A stretch of DNA of 32,713 bases from Nitrospira sp. (GTDB taxonomy: Bacteria > Nitrospirota > Nitrospiria > Nitrospirales > Nitrospiraceae), in the NCBI GenBank assembly GCA_029865345.1, contig JAOUHD010000019.1:1-32713 (forward strand), in the 5' to 3' direction. Below the pieces are notes generated by a model that worked only from the letters and a program-made list of their open reading frames with translations, was not told the DNA's origin and did no database searches. Of the stretch, positions 10,956 to 19,873 are shown in pieces; the first letter of the stretch is position 1, and the number at the start of each line of letters is the position of its first letter. A program made the position numbers and the translations under genes.

Positions 10956-12230
10956 TCACACCGAGGCTTCGACCGGAACAGGCACTTTCTCGTCCTTAAG
11001 AATTTGCACGCTTCGTATCGATCGAGGATCCGCCTCATGGACCACCAGGCGACAATTCTCGATGCGGAGTTCTTCTCCTGCCTGCGGGATGCGACCAAGA
11101 TTTTCCTGGATCAGCCCTCCAATCGTCAGGGCTTCATCTCCAAGCTCAACTTTTAGGAAGTCGTTCACCTTTCGAACTTCCGTCCGTCCGTGGACTAGAA
11201 TCTGGTTCTTTCCAATGCGTTTGATGAGTTCTTCAGTGATATCCGTTTCATCGACGATCTCACCCACGACTTCCTCGAGAAGATCTTCAAGCGTCACCAG
11301 TCCCATGACACCACCGAATTCGTTGACGACGACTCCCATATGCCGCTTCTCCTGCTGGAACTGTTTCATTAAGTCGTCCGCCGTCTTGCCGGCCGGGACG
11401 AAGAGCGGAGGATGGGCGATATCCCGGAGGCGCAAATCGGTTCTCCCTTTAGCCAACTCAGTCAGCGCCTTCGTCTTGTAAAGAATCCCGGTAATGTTAT
11501 CGAGCATGCCGTCATAGAGCGGAATTCTGGAGTACTTGGAATTATAGAGCAGCTCTTGTGCTTCCTTGAGTCGGAGGTTCCCGTCTAGCGAAAACACGTA
11601 GATGCGCGGCGTCATCGCATCTTCCGCGGTAATATCTTTCAGTTGAAACACGTTTTTGATCATTTTGACTTCTTCTGATTCTAACTCGCCGGCTTTTCCT
11701 CCTTGGTCGAGCATAATTTTCAGCTCTTCCTCTGTTACCAAGGGAAGCGTCAACCCCTTTCCTCCCGTCAAACTGTAGATCAGAGGAACGATCAGAAAAA
11801 GAAGCGGTCGCAACATGACCTGAACCCCATAGATGGGGTAAGCCATGTTCAGCGTCACGGGTACGGAGAACTTTGCCGCCAGAGTCTTTGGGATGACATC
11901 CACTGACACGAGAAGCACAAAGGTCAGGATTCCAATCATGACTGCAATCGCTTCTTCAAGCGCACTCTTGCCCCCATAGGCATTCAATGTAATGAAGGTG
12001 GCGAACATGGGGGTCGCAGTACTGACGAGACGGTCACCGACGAGAATGGTCGAGAGGAGCTTTTGGGGGTCGCTCCTCAACTGAAGAGCTTTGGCTGCCC
12101 GTTTACTTCCGTTCTGCGCCAATGCTTTCAGTCGTGTTTCGTTGACCGAAAAGAAACCGATCTCGGCTGTCGAAATAACGGCGGATAACCCTATCAATCC
12201 TAGTAGGATGAGGATGTCCATCGCAGTCAT
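10956..12230 (-). CDS. CNNM/CBS-domain membrane protein (hemolysin-like, CorB/CorC family)
   Basis: The protein is 424 aa. The N-terminal CNNM (DUF21) domain has roughly four membrane segments and the STAEIGFFSVNETRL motif. A cytoplasmic CBS pair (about residues 195-325) follows, with DAMTPRIYVF, SRIPLYDG and GVVVNEFGGVMGLVTLEDLLEEVVGEI. The C-terminal CorC_HlyC domain begins near 345. Members are linked to magnesium or cobalt efflux, and older annotations call them hemolysins. The start ATG 12230 has no obvious Shine-Dalgarno, and an ATG three codons in is possible. The 244 bp upstream hold a few short inverted repeats but no clear promoter. Confidence 0.92.
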   Translation of the reverse strand: MTAMDILILLGLIGLSAVISTAEIGFFSVNETRLKALAQNGSKRAAKALQLRSDPQKLLSTILVGDRLVSTATPMFATFITLNAYGGKSALEEAIAVMIGILTFVLLVSVDVIPKTLAAKFSVPVTLNMAYPIYGVQVMLRPLLFLIVPLIYSLTGGKGLTLPLVTEEELKIMLDQGGKAGELESEEVKMIKNVFQLKDITAEDAMTPRIYVFSLDGNLRLKEAQELLYNSKYSRIPLYDGMLDNITGILYKTKALTELAKGRTDLRLRDIAHPPLFVPAGKTADDLMKQFQQEKRHMGVVVNEFGGVMGLVTLEDLLEEVVGEIVDETDITEELIKRIGKNQILVHGRTEVRKVNDFLKVELGDEALTIGGLIQENLGRIPQAGEELRIENCRLVVHEADPRSIRSVQILKDEKVPVPVEASV

Positions 12231-12474
12231 CTAGTAGGGACGTTGGACCAGTATGGCTGGTCTGATGAGAAGCCGGACGTCTCCCAGAGGATACCTCTTG
12301 GTCCACCCTTCAGAAGATCGTACGATTAAGATAACCGGACCGCTTAGAATAGAGTTCACAGCTAATACATCTATCACAGGGATCAAATGCAGGCAAGCAA
12401 TCCAAGAAATGTCGCTTGAAAATCAATTGGTTCCAAACAGAACCCTCAGAATGATGCCACCGTCCTTCTCGTGT

Positions 12475-13152
12475 TTAGCTATCATCCCGCACAACAAGCG
12501 ATTGCAGGTTCAATGTACGATCGAGGCGACTCGCGGCCATCTGAGCCTCCTGCTCAGTCATGAATCGACCAATTTGAACTCGGTAACGACGCCCTTCCTG
12601 GAGATCGATCTGAATGATACGCCCATCAGCAAAATCTCGTTGAACTTGTGCTAACAGCGCCCGAGCATTCTGAAGGTCCGCGAAAGCACCGACTTGAACA
12701 CGTAACACCCCCATCCCTTCGGGCCGAGAGTTATAGTCCACAACTCGAAGTTCGACCTGGTCGCTTCCGTTGCCGACCATCCCAAGCGCTTGGGCACCAG
12801 CCAACGAAAGGTCCAAAACCCGTCCCCTCGCGAACGGTCCTCGATCATTAATCCTGACCGTAACGTGGCGACCTGAAGTCAACGAATGCACAACTGCGAC
12901 GGACCCGAGTGGCAGTGTCCGATGAGCAGCCGTCAGTTTGTACATGTCGTACCGTTCCCCATTCGCTGTCTTGTTCCCATGAAAGCCAGGGCCATACCAC
13001 GAGGCCATTCCTCGTTCTACAAACCCAACGGGATACCCGGGGAAACGATCAATAGGACGAGGAGTGGTGCAGCCTTGATAGAGGACGACGCCCAGTCCGA
13101 TCACGACCATGGGCAGAGAAGTAAGTTTCGTGAGCGGCACCGGCCGTATCAA
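12475..13152 (-). CDS. rlpA: RlpA-like protein: double-psi beta-barrel plus SPOR domain
   Basis: The protein is about 225 aa. After a hydrophobic N-terminus (residues 15-28, ending LYQGC), the double-psi barrel runs from GMASWYGPGFHGNKTANGE through INDRGPFARGRVLDLS to about residue 140. A SPOR domain (RVQVGAFADLQNA to RVQIGRFMTEQEA) completes it. RlpA proteins act at the septum, where SPOR binds denuded glycan; some cleave such glycan. The lipobox is poor (Tyr-Gln before Gly-Cys), so lipidation is uncertain. The start is unsure: TTG 13152 directly after the upstream stop gives the best signal peptide charge, and ATG 13110 is the alternative. It is coupled to the ACT gene with no gap. Confidence 0.87.
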   Translation of the reverse strand: MIRPVPLTKLTSLPMVVIGLGVVLYQGCTTPRPIDRFPGYPVGFVERGMASWYGPGFHGNKTANGERYDMYKLTAAHRTLPLGSVAVVHSLTSGRHVTVRINDRGPFARGRVLDLSLAGAQALGMVGNGSDQVELRVVDYNSRPEGMGVLRVQVGAFADLQNARALLAQVQRDFADGRIIQIDLQEGRRYRVQIGRFMTEQEAQMAASRLDRTLNLQSLVVRDDS

Positions 13153-13563
13153 TCAAAACTCGTCGAGCGACTGATTGCGTAGAATAGCCAGGGCCTTGTC
13201 GGTATTGGAAACGGTCAGAACGACGATCGCCCGTTTCCCTTCCCGTGAAGGCGTACAATAGCCGCACTTGATGTTGATCCGGCCCTTCATCAAAGTATCT
13301 GCCACTTTCCTTAACGCGCCAGGCTTGTTTTCAAGACTTAGGAGGAGCGCAATTTCTTCGCGGAACTTAATCTTCGCCGCCTTAAGGGCCGCGCGCGCAC
13401 TGTCCAGGTCAGCAACAAGCAGCCGCAACTTGCCTGTTGCCATCACCTCCGGAGCAGAGAACGCCTTAATGTTGACGCCGGCTTCACCGAGGACCGCCGT
13501 CACTCTGGCAAGGGCACCCGGTTTACTCTGACCACTGATAACAAGTTGCGTTGTTGTCGGCAT
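13153..13563 (-). CDS. Tandem ACT-domain protein
   Basis: The protein is 136 aa, made of two ACT domains: residues 1-68 (LVISGQSKPGALARVTAVLGEAGVNI) and 70-136 (LLLSLENKPGALRKVADTL). There is no catalytic domain. ACT domains bind amino acids and control enzymes allosterically; stand-alone pairs are presumed amino-acid sensors whose partner is unknown. A TAGGAG sits upstream of the ATG. The TGA stop is directly followed by the start codon of the RlpA-like gene, so the two are probably co-transcribed. The upstream gene nrdJ is 248 bp away. Confidence 0.88.
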   Translation of the reverse strand: MPTTTQLVISGQSKPGALARVTAVLGEAGVNIKAFSAPEVMATGKLRLLVADLDSARAALKAAKIKFREEIALLLSLENKPGALRKVADTLMKGRINIKCGYCTPSREGKRAIVVLTVSNTDKALAILRNQSLDEF

Positions 13564-13590
13564 AGTGAGACTCCTAGTTGACCTCCGGCA

Positions 13591-13797
13591 TCAGGACTTT
13601 TTCCGCCTCGCCGAGCGAGCAGCTCGCAATGGAGACCACGACCCATAGTGATACGAGAGGATACAAGAGGACGCCGGTCTCGCGCAAAGCCTTCGAGCCC
13701 GTAACCGCACCACAAAGAATGCGTCAGCACTCGAGCGTATTCGGAGGACCCGCCGCTTTCTACACCAGAGACACAATGACGGCCGCCTGCTCCGCAT
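13591..13797 (-). other. Doubtful 68-codon Arg-rich open frame between nrdJ and the ACT gene
   Basis: An ATG at 13797, seven bases after an AGGAG, opens a 68-codon frame very rich in Arg, Ser and Cys. The composition resembles noncoding G+C-rich DNA read out of frame. There is no recognised family. The Shine-Dalgarno is the only argument for a gene; otherwise this 248-bp gap shows only a small GCGAG/CTCGC stem near 13614-13626. Confidence 0.15.
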
Positions 13798-13811
13798 TCT
13801 TACACTCCTCG

Positions 13812-16800
13812 TTATGAACATCCACTCGTTGCGCCGCACGTCACACACTTCAGGCAGGTGCCGTTTCGGACCATGGTGAACTGCTTGCACTCGGGACAAG
13901 GATCGCCTTCGTAGCCCTTGACCTTAGCATCTTTGGCATTTTTTATTTCTGTCAGTGTAAGCGTTTCCCTCGTGATCTCCACTTGTCGAGCAACACTATG
14001 GCCATTTCCATTTCCATGACCATTTCCTTTTCCACTGTTCCGACGGATCGGAAGATGCTCGGTAAGAACGGACGACTTGGCCAGTGCATCGAGGTCCGCC
14101 TCTTCTTCTGAACATTCGGGATCCATGTCGTCTTTCTTCATCGAATCCATGCGCAGATCCTCCTCTTTCACCTGCGCCAGGTCATACCGGTCGAGATACG
14201 TCACGGCTAATTCACGGAAGATATAATCGATGATCGAGGTTGACATTTTGATTCGATCGTTCAATTTCACGGGACCGTTCGGCTCAAACCGGGTAAAGAC
14301 AAACGCCTCAACGAATTCTTCCAGCGGCACGCCGTGCTGAAGTCCAAGAGAGATGGCGATCGCAAAACAATTCATGAGGCTTCTGAACGCTGCCCCTTCC
14401 TTGTGCATATCCAAAAAGATTTCTCCGACCGTCCCATCCTCATATTCGCCCGTGCGCAGGTACAGCTTATGTCCCCCGACAATCGCCTTTTGAGTGTATC
14501 CACTTCGCCGACTCGGGAGCGGGCGGCGCTTGGCAAGATACCGAACGAGTACCCGTTCGGTGATTTTCTCCGCCATTCCCATCACGCTAGTGACCGCCTC
14601 CACGGCCTTCCCACTGTCAGTCGAAGCGCTCAACGGCTGACTCAGTTTGGACCCGTCACGATAGAGCGCGACTGCTTTGACCATGCTCTTCCAGGCGAGT
14701 AAATAGGCCGCCTTGACGTCTTCAAGGGTGGCATCGGCCGGCATGTTGATGGTCTTGCTAATCGCGCCGCTGATGAACGGCTGTGCCGCGGCCATCATGC
14801 GGATATGCGCATCGACGGCAATGGAGCGTTGCCCGATTCGACCGCATCGATTGGCACAATCGAACACTGCAAGGTGTTCGGCCTTCAAATACGGGGCGCC
14901 TTCCACCGTCATCGTCCCGCAACAGAAATCATTCGCTGCGGCGATCTCTTCTTGCGTAAAGCCAAGCGTCTTCAGCAGGTTGACGCTTATTTCATTCAGC
15001 TGGGCTTCGGTCAGGCCAAGCTTTTCGACGCAGAACGCCTCTCCGAGCGTAAACTTGTTGAAGGCGAACTGAATTTCAAACGCTTGCCCCAAACTGCTCT
15101 CCAAACGATCGAGAGCCGCATCGTCGAATCCCTTTTGACGCAGCGTGTCATGATTGATGAACGGTGCGCCTTTGAGCGTCTGAGCCCCGACACAGTAACG
15201 AACGACATCCTGCGCTTGCTGGTCCGTATAGCCGAGAGTGGCCAGCGCCATCGGCAAGCTTTGATTGATGATTTTGAAGTACCCGCCACCGGCCAGTTTC
15301 TTAAATTTCACCAGAGCAAAGTCTGGTTCAATCCCCGTGGTATCACAGTCCATGACCAACCCAATCGTGCCGGTTGGAGCAATGACGGTCACTTGAGCAT
15401 TGCGATATCCATAGGCCGTCCCTAATTCAAGCGCATGGTCCCAGGCGCGTCTGGCGGCGAGAAGCATGTCAGGCGGACAATGCTCAGGACGGATTCCTAT
15501 CGGCGCAATCGTGAGGTGTTCGTATTCTGCCTGCGGCGCCTGGTACGCAGCTCGACGGTGATTGCGGATGACCCGCAGCATATGCTCTCGATTGTTGGCG
15601 TACCCCGGAAAGGGCGACAATTCGGCAGCCATTTCAGCCGATGCACTGTACGCTTCACCCGTCATAATGGACGTGATTGCTCCACAAATTGCTAAGGCCT
15701 TGGGGGAATCGTAAGGAATGCCTTGCCGCATGAGCACAGTCCCCAAATTCGCATACCCCAACCCAAGCGTCCGGAACTGATAGCTCTTTTCAGCGATGGA
15801 GCGGCTCGGGAAGGAAGCCATCAACACGCTGATCTCTAACGCGATCGTCCACAGCCGAACGGCATGGCGAAAATGTTCTAGCTCAAATTGCCCATCAGCG
15901 GCATAGAACTTCGTGAGGTTCAGGGAGGCGAGATTACAAGCCGTATCATCCAAAAACATATACTCGGAACAGGGATTCGAGGCGTTGATGCGACCATCCT
16001 CTGGACAGGTATGCCATTCGTTGATGGTGGTATCGTACTGCGTCCCCGGATCAGCACAAATCCAGGCTGCCCACGCAATCCGGTCCCACAGCTCCCGTGC
16101 CTTGACAGTCTTCCAGACCTTGCCGCTCGTTCGACGCTTGAGTTGCCAGTCCCCGTCGGTTTCGAGCGCGGCAAAAAACTCATTGGGAATCCTGACGCTA
16201 TTGTTGGAGTTTTGCCCAGAGACGGTCTGGTAGGCCTTCCCATCCCAATTCGTGTCATATTCATGGAAGACAAAATGCGTGAAGCCTTGCTGTGCATACG
16301 AAAACATTCGTTGGATATATGCCTCGGATACCAAATCTCGACGGGCCGATGCTAGAGCCTCACGCAAGACCGGATTGGTCTTCTGGTCGAGATCCAGCCT
16401 GAGAGCGCCCTCACCATCGACCGTATGACAAGCTTTCAGCACCGCATTGAGGCGCTGTGCACAAATCTTTGACCCCGTCACCATCGCCGCGACTTTTTGC
16501 TCTTCGATGACTTTCCAATCGATAAACTCTTCGATATCCGGATGGTCGAGGTCCAAACAAACCATCTTGGCGGCACGGCGCGTCGTCCCTCCGGATTTGA
16601 TCGCTCCGGCAGCTCGATCCCCGATCTTCAGAAATGACATAAGGCCTGAAGACTTCCCGCCGCCAGAAAGCCCTTCGCCATCCCCACGCAGTTTCGAAAA
16701 ATTGGTCCCGGTCCCGGAACCATACTTGAACAACCGCGCTTCCCGAACCCAGAGATCCATAATGCCGTTTTCATTCACAAGATCATCCTCAATCGATTGA

Positions 16801-17354
16801 ATGAAACAGGCGTGTGGTTGAGGATGTTCGAAGGCGTTGGTGGCTTTCACCACCTCCTGAGTCTTGGGATCAACGTAATAATGCCCTTGTGCCGGTCCCG
16901 ATAACCCATAGGCATAATGAAGGCCGGTATTGAACCACTGGGGAGAATTTGGCGCTGCCATTTGATGCGCCAGCATGTAGCACATTTCATCGTGGAACGA
17001 CTCCGCATCGTCCGGCGTCTTGAAATACCCATAAGACTTGCCCCAATGGGTCCAGCATCCAGCCATGCGTTCGAAGACTTGACGGGCATCTTGCTCACCA
17101 CCCAACACCGACTTGCCATCTGGACCGATGGCAGGCTGCCCATTCTGATCGCGCTGCGGAACTCCGGCCTTCCGAAAGTACTTCTGGGCCAATATATCGA
17201 TGGCCAGCTGCGACCAGGCCTCAGGAACGTCGATATTTTCGAGCTTGAAGACTGTGGATCCGTCGGGATTGCGAATCTCCGACGAACGCTTCACAAACGT
17301 GATCCCCTCGTAGGGATTCTGCCTGCGACTGGTAAATCTTCGATCAATTTTCAC
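13812..17354 (-). CDS. nrdJ: Adenosylcobalamin-dependent ribonucleoside-diphosphate reductase (class II)
   Basis: Reduces ribonucleotides to deoxyribonucleotides with a thiyl radical generated from B12. The protein is 1180 aa, usual for the large class II type. Cys462 in NPCSE is the expected radical cysteine. Cys473 (TACNLASLN, 11 residues later) and Cys183 (HACFIQS) form the redox pair, matching the Thermotoga NrdJ spacing. [22 protein letters not shown] is the C-terminal barrel signature. The tail has a Gly/His/Asn-rich linker and two CxxC pairs (CPEC, CLKC) plus a final Cys, which likely relay electrons from thioredoxin. The start is GTG 17354, fixed by AGGAGG at 17361-17366. No ATP cone is evident. 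No cobalamin riboswitch is visible upstream; NrdR-like boxes are. Confidence 0.97.
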   Translation of the reverse strand: MKIDRRFTSRRQNPYEGITFVKRSSEIRNPDGSTVFKLENIDVPEAWSQLAIDILAQKYFRKAGVPQRDQNGQPAIGPDGKSVLGGEQDARQVFERMAGCWTHWGKSYGYFKTPDDAESFHDEMCYMLAHQMAAPNSPQWFNTGLHYAYGLSGPAQGHYYVDPKTQEVVKATNAFEHPQPHACFIQSIEDDLVNENGIMDLWVREARLFKYGSGTGTNFSKLRGDGEGLSGGGKSSGLMSFLKIGDRAAGAIKSGGTTRRAAKMVCLDLDHPDIEEFIDWKVIEEQKVAAMVTGSKICAQRLNAVLKACHTVDGEGALRLDLDQKTNPVLREALASARRDLVSEAYIQRMFSYAQQGFTHFVFHEYDTNWDGKAYQTVSGQNSNNSVRIPNEFFAALETDGDWQLKRRTSGKVWKTVKARELWDRIAWAAWICADPGTQYDTTINEWHTCPEDGRINASNPCSEYMFLDDTACNLASLNLTKFYAADGQFELEHFRHAVRLWTIALEISVLMASFPSRSIAEKSYQFRTLGLGYANLGTVLMRQGIPYDSPKALAICGAITSIMTGEAYSASAEMAAELSPFPGYANNREHMLRVIRNHRRAAYQAPQAEYEHLTIAPIGIRPEHCPPDMLLAARRAWDHALELGTAYGYRNAQVTVIAPTGTIGLVMDCDTTGIEPDFALVKFKKLAGGGYFKIINQSLPMALATLGYTDQQAQDVVRYCVGAQTLKGAPFINHDTLRQKGFDDAALDRLESSLGQAFEIQFAFNKFTLGEAFCVEKLGLTEAQLNEISVNLLKTLGFTQEEIAAANDFCCGTMTVEGAPYLKAEHLAVFDCANRCGRIGQRSIAVDAHIRMMAAAQPFISGAISKTINMPADATLEDVKAAYLLAWKSMVKAVALYRDGSKLSQPLSASTDSGKAVEAVTSVMGMAEKITERVLVRYLAKRRPLPSRRSGYTQKAIVGGHKLYLRTGEYEDGTVGEIFLDMHKEGAAFRSLMNCFAIAISLGLQHGVPLEEFVEAFVFTRFEPNGPVKLNDRIKMSTSIIDYIFRELAVTYLDRYDLAQVKEEDLRMDSMKKDDMDPECSEEEADLDALAKSSVLTEHLPIRRNSGKGNGHGNGNGHSVARQVEITRETLTLTEIKNAKDAKVKGYEGDPCPECKQFTMVRNGTCLKCVTCGATSGCS

Positions 17355-17445
17355 GGTAGACCTCCTGCCGAGGGGAAAAGGGTGTGACCCATGCCTCTGA
17401 GTAGACCATATTTAGGGTGCGCGAAGCTCATGTATTTTTAGTGAA

Positions 17446-17461
17446 CAGCTACATATAGCTA
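17446..17461 (-). promoter_or_regulatory. Candidate NrdR box 2 (proximal)
   Basis: On the minus strand, TAGCTATATGTAGCTG. Its core CTATATGTAG matches 9 of 10 positions of the NrdR-box core CwAtATaTwG, and AGCTA/TAGCT forms a perfect inverted repeat. It starts 32 bp from the distal box and covers the expected -10 region of nrdJ. Confidence 0.6.
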
Positions 17462-17478
17462 TCATGTTTTTTTGTCAA
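17450..17478 (-). promoter_or_regulatory. nrdJ: Candidate nrdJ promoter
   Basis: A perfect TTGACA (17478-17473) is followed 17 bp later by TATGTA (17455-17450). TATATG at a 15-bp spacing is an alternative -10. The -10 is weak, and both elements lie within or next to the NrdR-like boxes, as expected for a promoter repressed by NrdR. Confidence 0.5.
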
Positions 17479-17493
17479 CACCAAGTATTGTGG
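17478..17493 (-). promoter_or_regulatory. Candidate NrdR box 1 (distal)
   Basis: On the minus strand, CCACAATACTTGGTGT matches 12 of 16 positions of the NrdR consensus acaCwAtATaTwGtgt. It touches the TTGACA -35 element. Paired boxes about three helical turns apart are the known NrdR arrangement, and the 32-bp offset here fits. Confidence 0.55.
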
Positions 17494-17573
17494 ATCTTTG
17501 GGAAATGAGAGGAAAGGCTGTGAATAGTCGAAATGCGAATATCCTGGCCGATTCTGGTCGTTTATCAACGTGG

Positions 17574-17582
17574 TTATCCACA
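17574..17582 (+). promoter_or_regulatory. Exact DnaA-box 9-mer upstream of nrdJ
   Basis: TTATCCACA is identical to the high-affinity E. coli DnaA box. A weaker variant, TTATCAACG, lies 12 bp before it. The site is about 100 bp upstream of the candidate nrdJ promoter. DnaA regulates nrdAB in E. coli, so a regulatory role is plausible; a single box does not indicate an origin. Confidence 0.4.
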
Positions 17583-17634
17583 GAAATAACCTGCAGAATC
17601 TGGCCCCGTCAGATTACCCTGGCCATTTTTCTTG

Positions 17635-18006
17635 TTAGAAGGCCATTCGCCCGATCTTCAGCGTTGCTTCTTCGATGCCCTGAATAGGAATGAACCAACC
17701 GCCGAGACCGAAGACAATGACGCTTGTATCCGCCACCTGTGTTTCATACTGGCTCACAATCCCCCAGTTCTGTCGCACGGTATTCGGCCTCACGAGTGAT
17801 TCGAGAAGCTTCCTACTTTGCGACTGAAATACCTGCCGAATGAACTGTTGCTCTCGAGTCAATGTCCCCTGGTCCATTCGGTCTATCGCTTTGCTCAATT
17901 CCTGTTCAACGAAGCGTAAATAGTCGTCCATGGTCGGGTTTGACCATGCCAAAGCGACTGCTCCTGCAAGTGCAACAACGATCACGCTCAAACGAAGGAG
18001 ACTCAT
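17635..18006 (-). CDS. Secreted DUF4359-like protein
   Basis: The protein is 123 aa. An N-terminal signal peptide (hydrophobic residues 5-20) is followed by NPTMDDYLRFVEQEL, a helical middle, and the C-terminal RQNWGIVSQYETQ ... VIVFGLGGWFIPIQG pattern. This resembles DUF4359, a small family of unknown function with an Asn-rich start after a signal sequence and a Gly-rich end. It is probably periplasmic. The start ATG 18006 has no evident Shine-Dalgarno. It is divergent from the small membrane protein gene and upstream of nrdJ in the same orientation, 280 bp away. Confidence 0.75.
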   Translation of the reverse strand: MSLLRLSVIVVALAGAVALAWSNPTMDDYLRFVEQELSKAIDRMDQGTLTREQQFIRQVFQSQSRKLLESLVRPNTVRQNWGIVSQYETQVADTSVIVFGLGGWFIPIQGIEEATLKIGRMAF

Positions 18007-18040
18007 GATGTTTTGATAGGATCGTCTACCCTTGAAGTTG

Positions 18041-18056
18041 TTCGATGACTATCGAA
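18041..18056. repeat. Inverted repeat TTCGAT-GACT-ATCGAA between divergent genes
   Basis: Perfect 6-bp arms with a 4-nt loop, 35 bp from the DUF4359 start and 82 bp from the membrane protein start. It could be an operator for either gene. Nearby TTGACA at 18068-18073 could serve as a -35 for the rightward gene, but the matching -10 (TAGCTT) is poor. Confidence 0.3.
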
Positions 18057-18138
18057 TCGCCTCATTTGACAAACAACCGTCCGCCAATTAGCTTAACCGG
18101 AATTTTCTTCACAAGGTCCATAAAGTCTGGAGGAGACC

Positions 18139-18432
18139 ATGTTCGTCTGGAGTAAAAAACTTGTTGGGGTCCTGTTAAGCATATTCTTACTGTTGTTAGG
18201 AATCTTCCTCTTCCAAGGCCCGTCAGAAAGCACCAGTGTCCTCAAAACACACACCACTCAGTGGATTATCTTGAACTATGCTTGTCTGCTCGTCTGGCTC
18301 TTCGTCTGGATGATCGACCAAGGGCGAGTCCGCGGGAAGAACGTCTGGCTCTGGCTAGTGCCGTTCATCCTTGCTCCACTGCCCACCCTCATGCTCTTCG
18401 TCCTCTTCCTTCAACGACGATTGTCCGCATAG
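18139..18432 (+). CDS. Small three-helix membrane protein, unknown function
   Basis: The protein is 97 aa with three hydrophobic stretches: residues about 8-26, 42-60 and 70-92. Gln/Thr-rich and Arg/Lys-rich loops lie between them; the basic RVRGKN loop suggests an inside-facing second loop. A GGAGGAG lies just before the ATG, so translation is well supported. I recognise no family. Its stop codon directly abuts the stop of the convergent AmpG-like gene. Confidence 0.7.
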   Translation: MFVWSKKLVGVLLSIFLLLLGIFLFQGPSESTSVLKTHTTQWIILNYACLLVWLFVWMIDQGRVRGKNVWLWLVPFILAPLPTLMLFVLFLQRRLSA

Positions 18433-19719
18433 TCACTTGGAGATCGACGAAACTCCAGATTTCGTAACGGGAGTATGCTCGGCAGCTTTCTGCTCAGGCT
18501 CGATGGAATGTCGGATCCGCCAAACAGCCCACAGACCCGGGAGAGCGACCACCACGGTCAAGACAAAAAATTGAGTCCATCCAACCAGGGTAACAAGATC
18601 CGCCGACGGTCGGCCGGCAAATACCCTCCCCAATGCCTCTAATGAAGACAGCAGGGCGAACTGAGTCGCGGTATACCGAGGATCGCAGAGCGACATCACC
18701 AATGCGACGAACGCAGCCGTGCCCATTCCACCCGTCACATTTTCGATCACGACTGCCGCCGTTAGGACCATCGAATTCTTGCCTGCCAATGCTAATACGA
18801 CGAATCCAAGATTTGAGACCGCCTGCAAGACTCCGAAGATCAACAGCGACCGTACGAGTCCCGACTTGGCCATCATGAGTCCGCCGATGAAAGCGCCCAG
18901 CAATGTGGCAAAGACCCCTAATCCCTTCACAGCACCGACGTCCGTCGCAGAAAAACTAAGCCCGCCGATTAGAAAAGCGGTCTGAAGCGCAGAGGCAAAG
19001 GCGTCTCCAAGCTTGTAGAGAACAATGACGGCTAAGAACCCTAACGCATGGGGCCGTCCAAAGAACTCGGCCAGCGGTGCGCCGACGGCTTCCTTCATAC
19101 TCTTTGGAGCATCGGCAACGAACGTAGGGTTGGGACTGAGCAAGACGATACCGACTCCGGCTACCATGACGGCTGCCATGGCCAGATACGTCATTTGCCA
19201 CCCGACATAATCGGCAAGCACAAGCGCGCCGGCCCCAGAGGCTAATAGTGCGATTCGATAGCCGTTCACCCATACCGCCGCACCCAAACCGCGCTCATGC
19301 GATTGGAGCGTGTCTGTGCGATAGGCGTCGAAGACAATATCCAAAGAAGCGGCCAAAAATGCGACCAGCACAGCATAAGCCGCCATCCATCCTGGGTGAA
19401 TCTTTGGGTTGGTGAGGGCCATCAGCCCAAGTCCGATTGCCACGCAAAGTTGCGTCAGCACCATCCAGCCGCGACGCCGCCCAAACCAAGGAGGTATCAC
19501 GCGATCCATCACTGGGGCCCATAGAAACTTGAGCGTATAGGGCAGGCCGACCATCGTGAAAATACCGATGGTCTTGAGGTCGACTCCTTCCACGGTCAGC
19601 CAGGCCTGTAAGGTCCCAGAGGTGAGGGCGAGAGGGAGACCGGAAGCAAAGCCCAATGGCAGCATCACGAGGATGCGACGATTCATAAGGCTTGATAAGT
19701 CAAAGGATCCTTGTTTCAT
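18433..19719 (-). CDS. ampG: AmpG-like MFS permease (muropeptide transporter)
   Basis: The protein is 428 aa with about 12 membrane segments. The N-terminal GFASGLPLALTSGTLQAWL and LPYTLKFLWAPVMDR, followed by RRRGW, are AmpG hallmarks. LAASLDIVFDAYRTDTL and the C-terminal TATQFALLSSLEALGR are also typical. AmpG imports GlcNAc-anhydro-muropeptides released by lytic transglycosylases for cell-wall recycling. That would make it functionally related to the RlpA-like enzyme about 5 kb away, though they are not in one operon. The start ATG 19719 has a weak GAGAG upstream. Substrate specificity is inferred from family only. Confidence 0.88.
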   Translation of the reverse strand: MKQGSFDLSSLMNRRILVMLPLGFASGLPLALTSGTLQAWLTVEGVDLKTIGIFTMVGLPYTLKFLWAPVMDRVIPPWFGRRRGWMVLTQLCVAIGLGLMALTNPKIHPGWMAAYAVLVAFLAASLDIVFDAYRTDTLQSHERGLGAAVWVNGYRIALLASGAGALVLADYVGWQMTYLAMAAVMVAGVGIVLLSPNPTFVADAPKSMKEAVGAPLAEFFGRPHALGFLAVIVLYKLGDAFASALQTAFLIGGLSFSATDVGAVKGLGVFATLLGAFIGGLMMAKSGLVRSLLIFGVLQAVSNLGFVVLALAGKNSMVLTAAVVIENVTGGMGTAAFVALVMSLCDPRYTATQFALLSSLEALGRVFAGRPSADLVTLVGWTQFFVLTVVVALPGLWAVWRIRHSIEPEQKAAEHTPVTKSGVSSISK

Positions 19720-19873
19720 GGAAACTGACTCTCACACACGTGAGCTGAATCAGGCGGACCTACCATCAGCAGGGCAACTCGTTTCGAGTGCCGTGCAGAA
19801 TACCACCGCCTCGCGCCGCCTCTCAGCAGAATCACAAAACAGGCAGGAATCATCTCACTAGCTGGCACTGAGG

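Noticed and set aside
14805..15425. 206-codon plus-strand open frame inside nrdJ
   Set aside because: Antisense to conserved NrdJ sequence, with no domain and no ribosome site.
17562..17582. Replication origin
   Set aside because: Only one exact and one weak DnaA-like 9-mer, no AT-rich unwinding region, and no dnaA or dnaN nearby.
17355..17634. Cobalamin riboswitch upstream of nrdJ
   Set aside because: No B12-box-like conserved segment or long structured leader is visible. NrdR-like boxes and a promoter close to the gene explain the region better.
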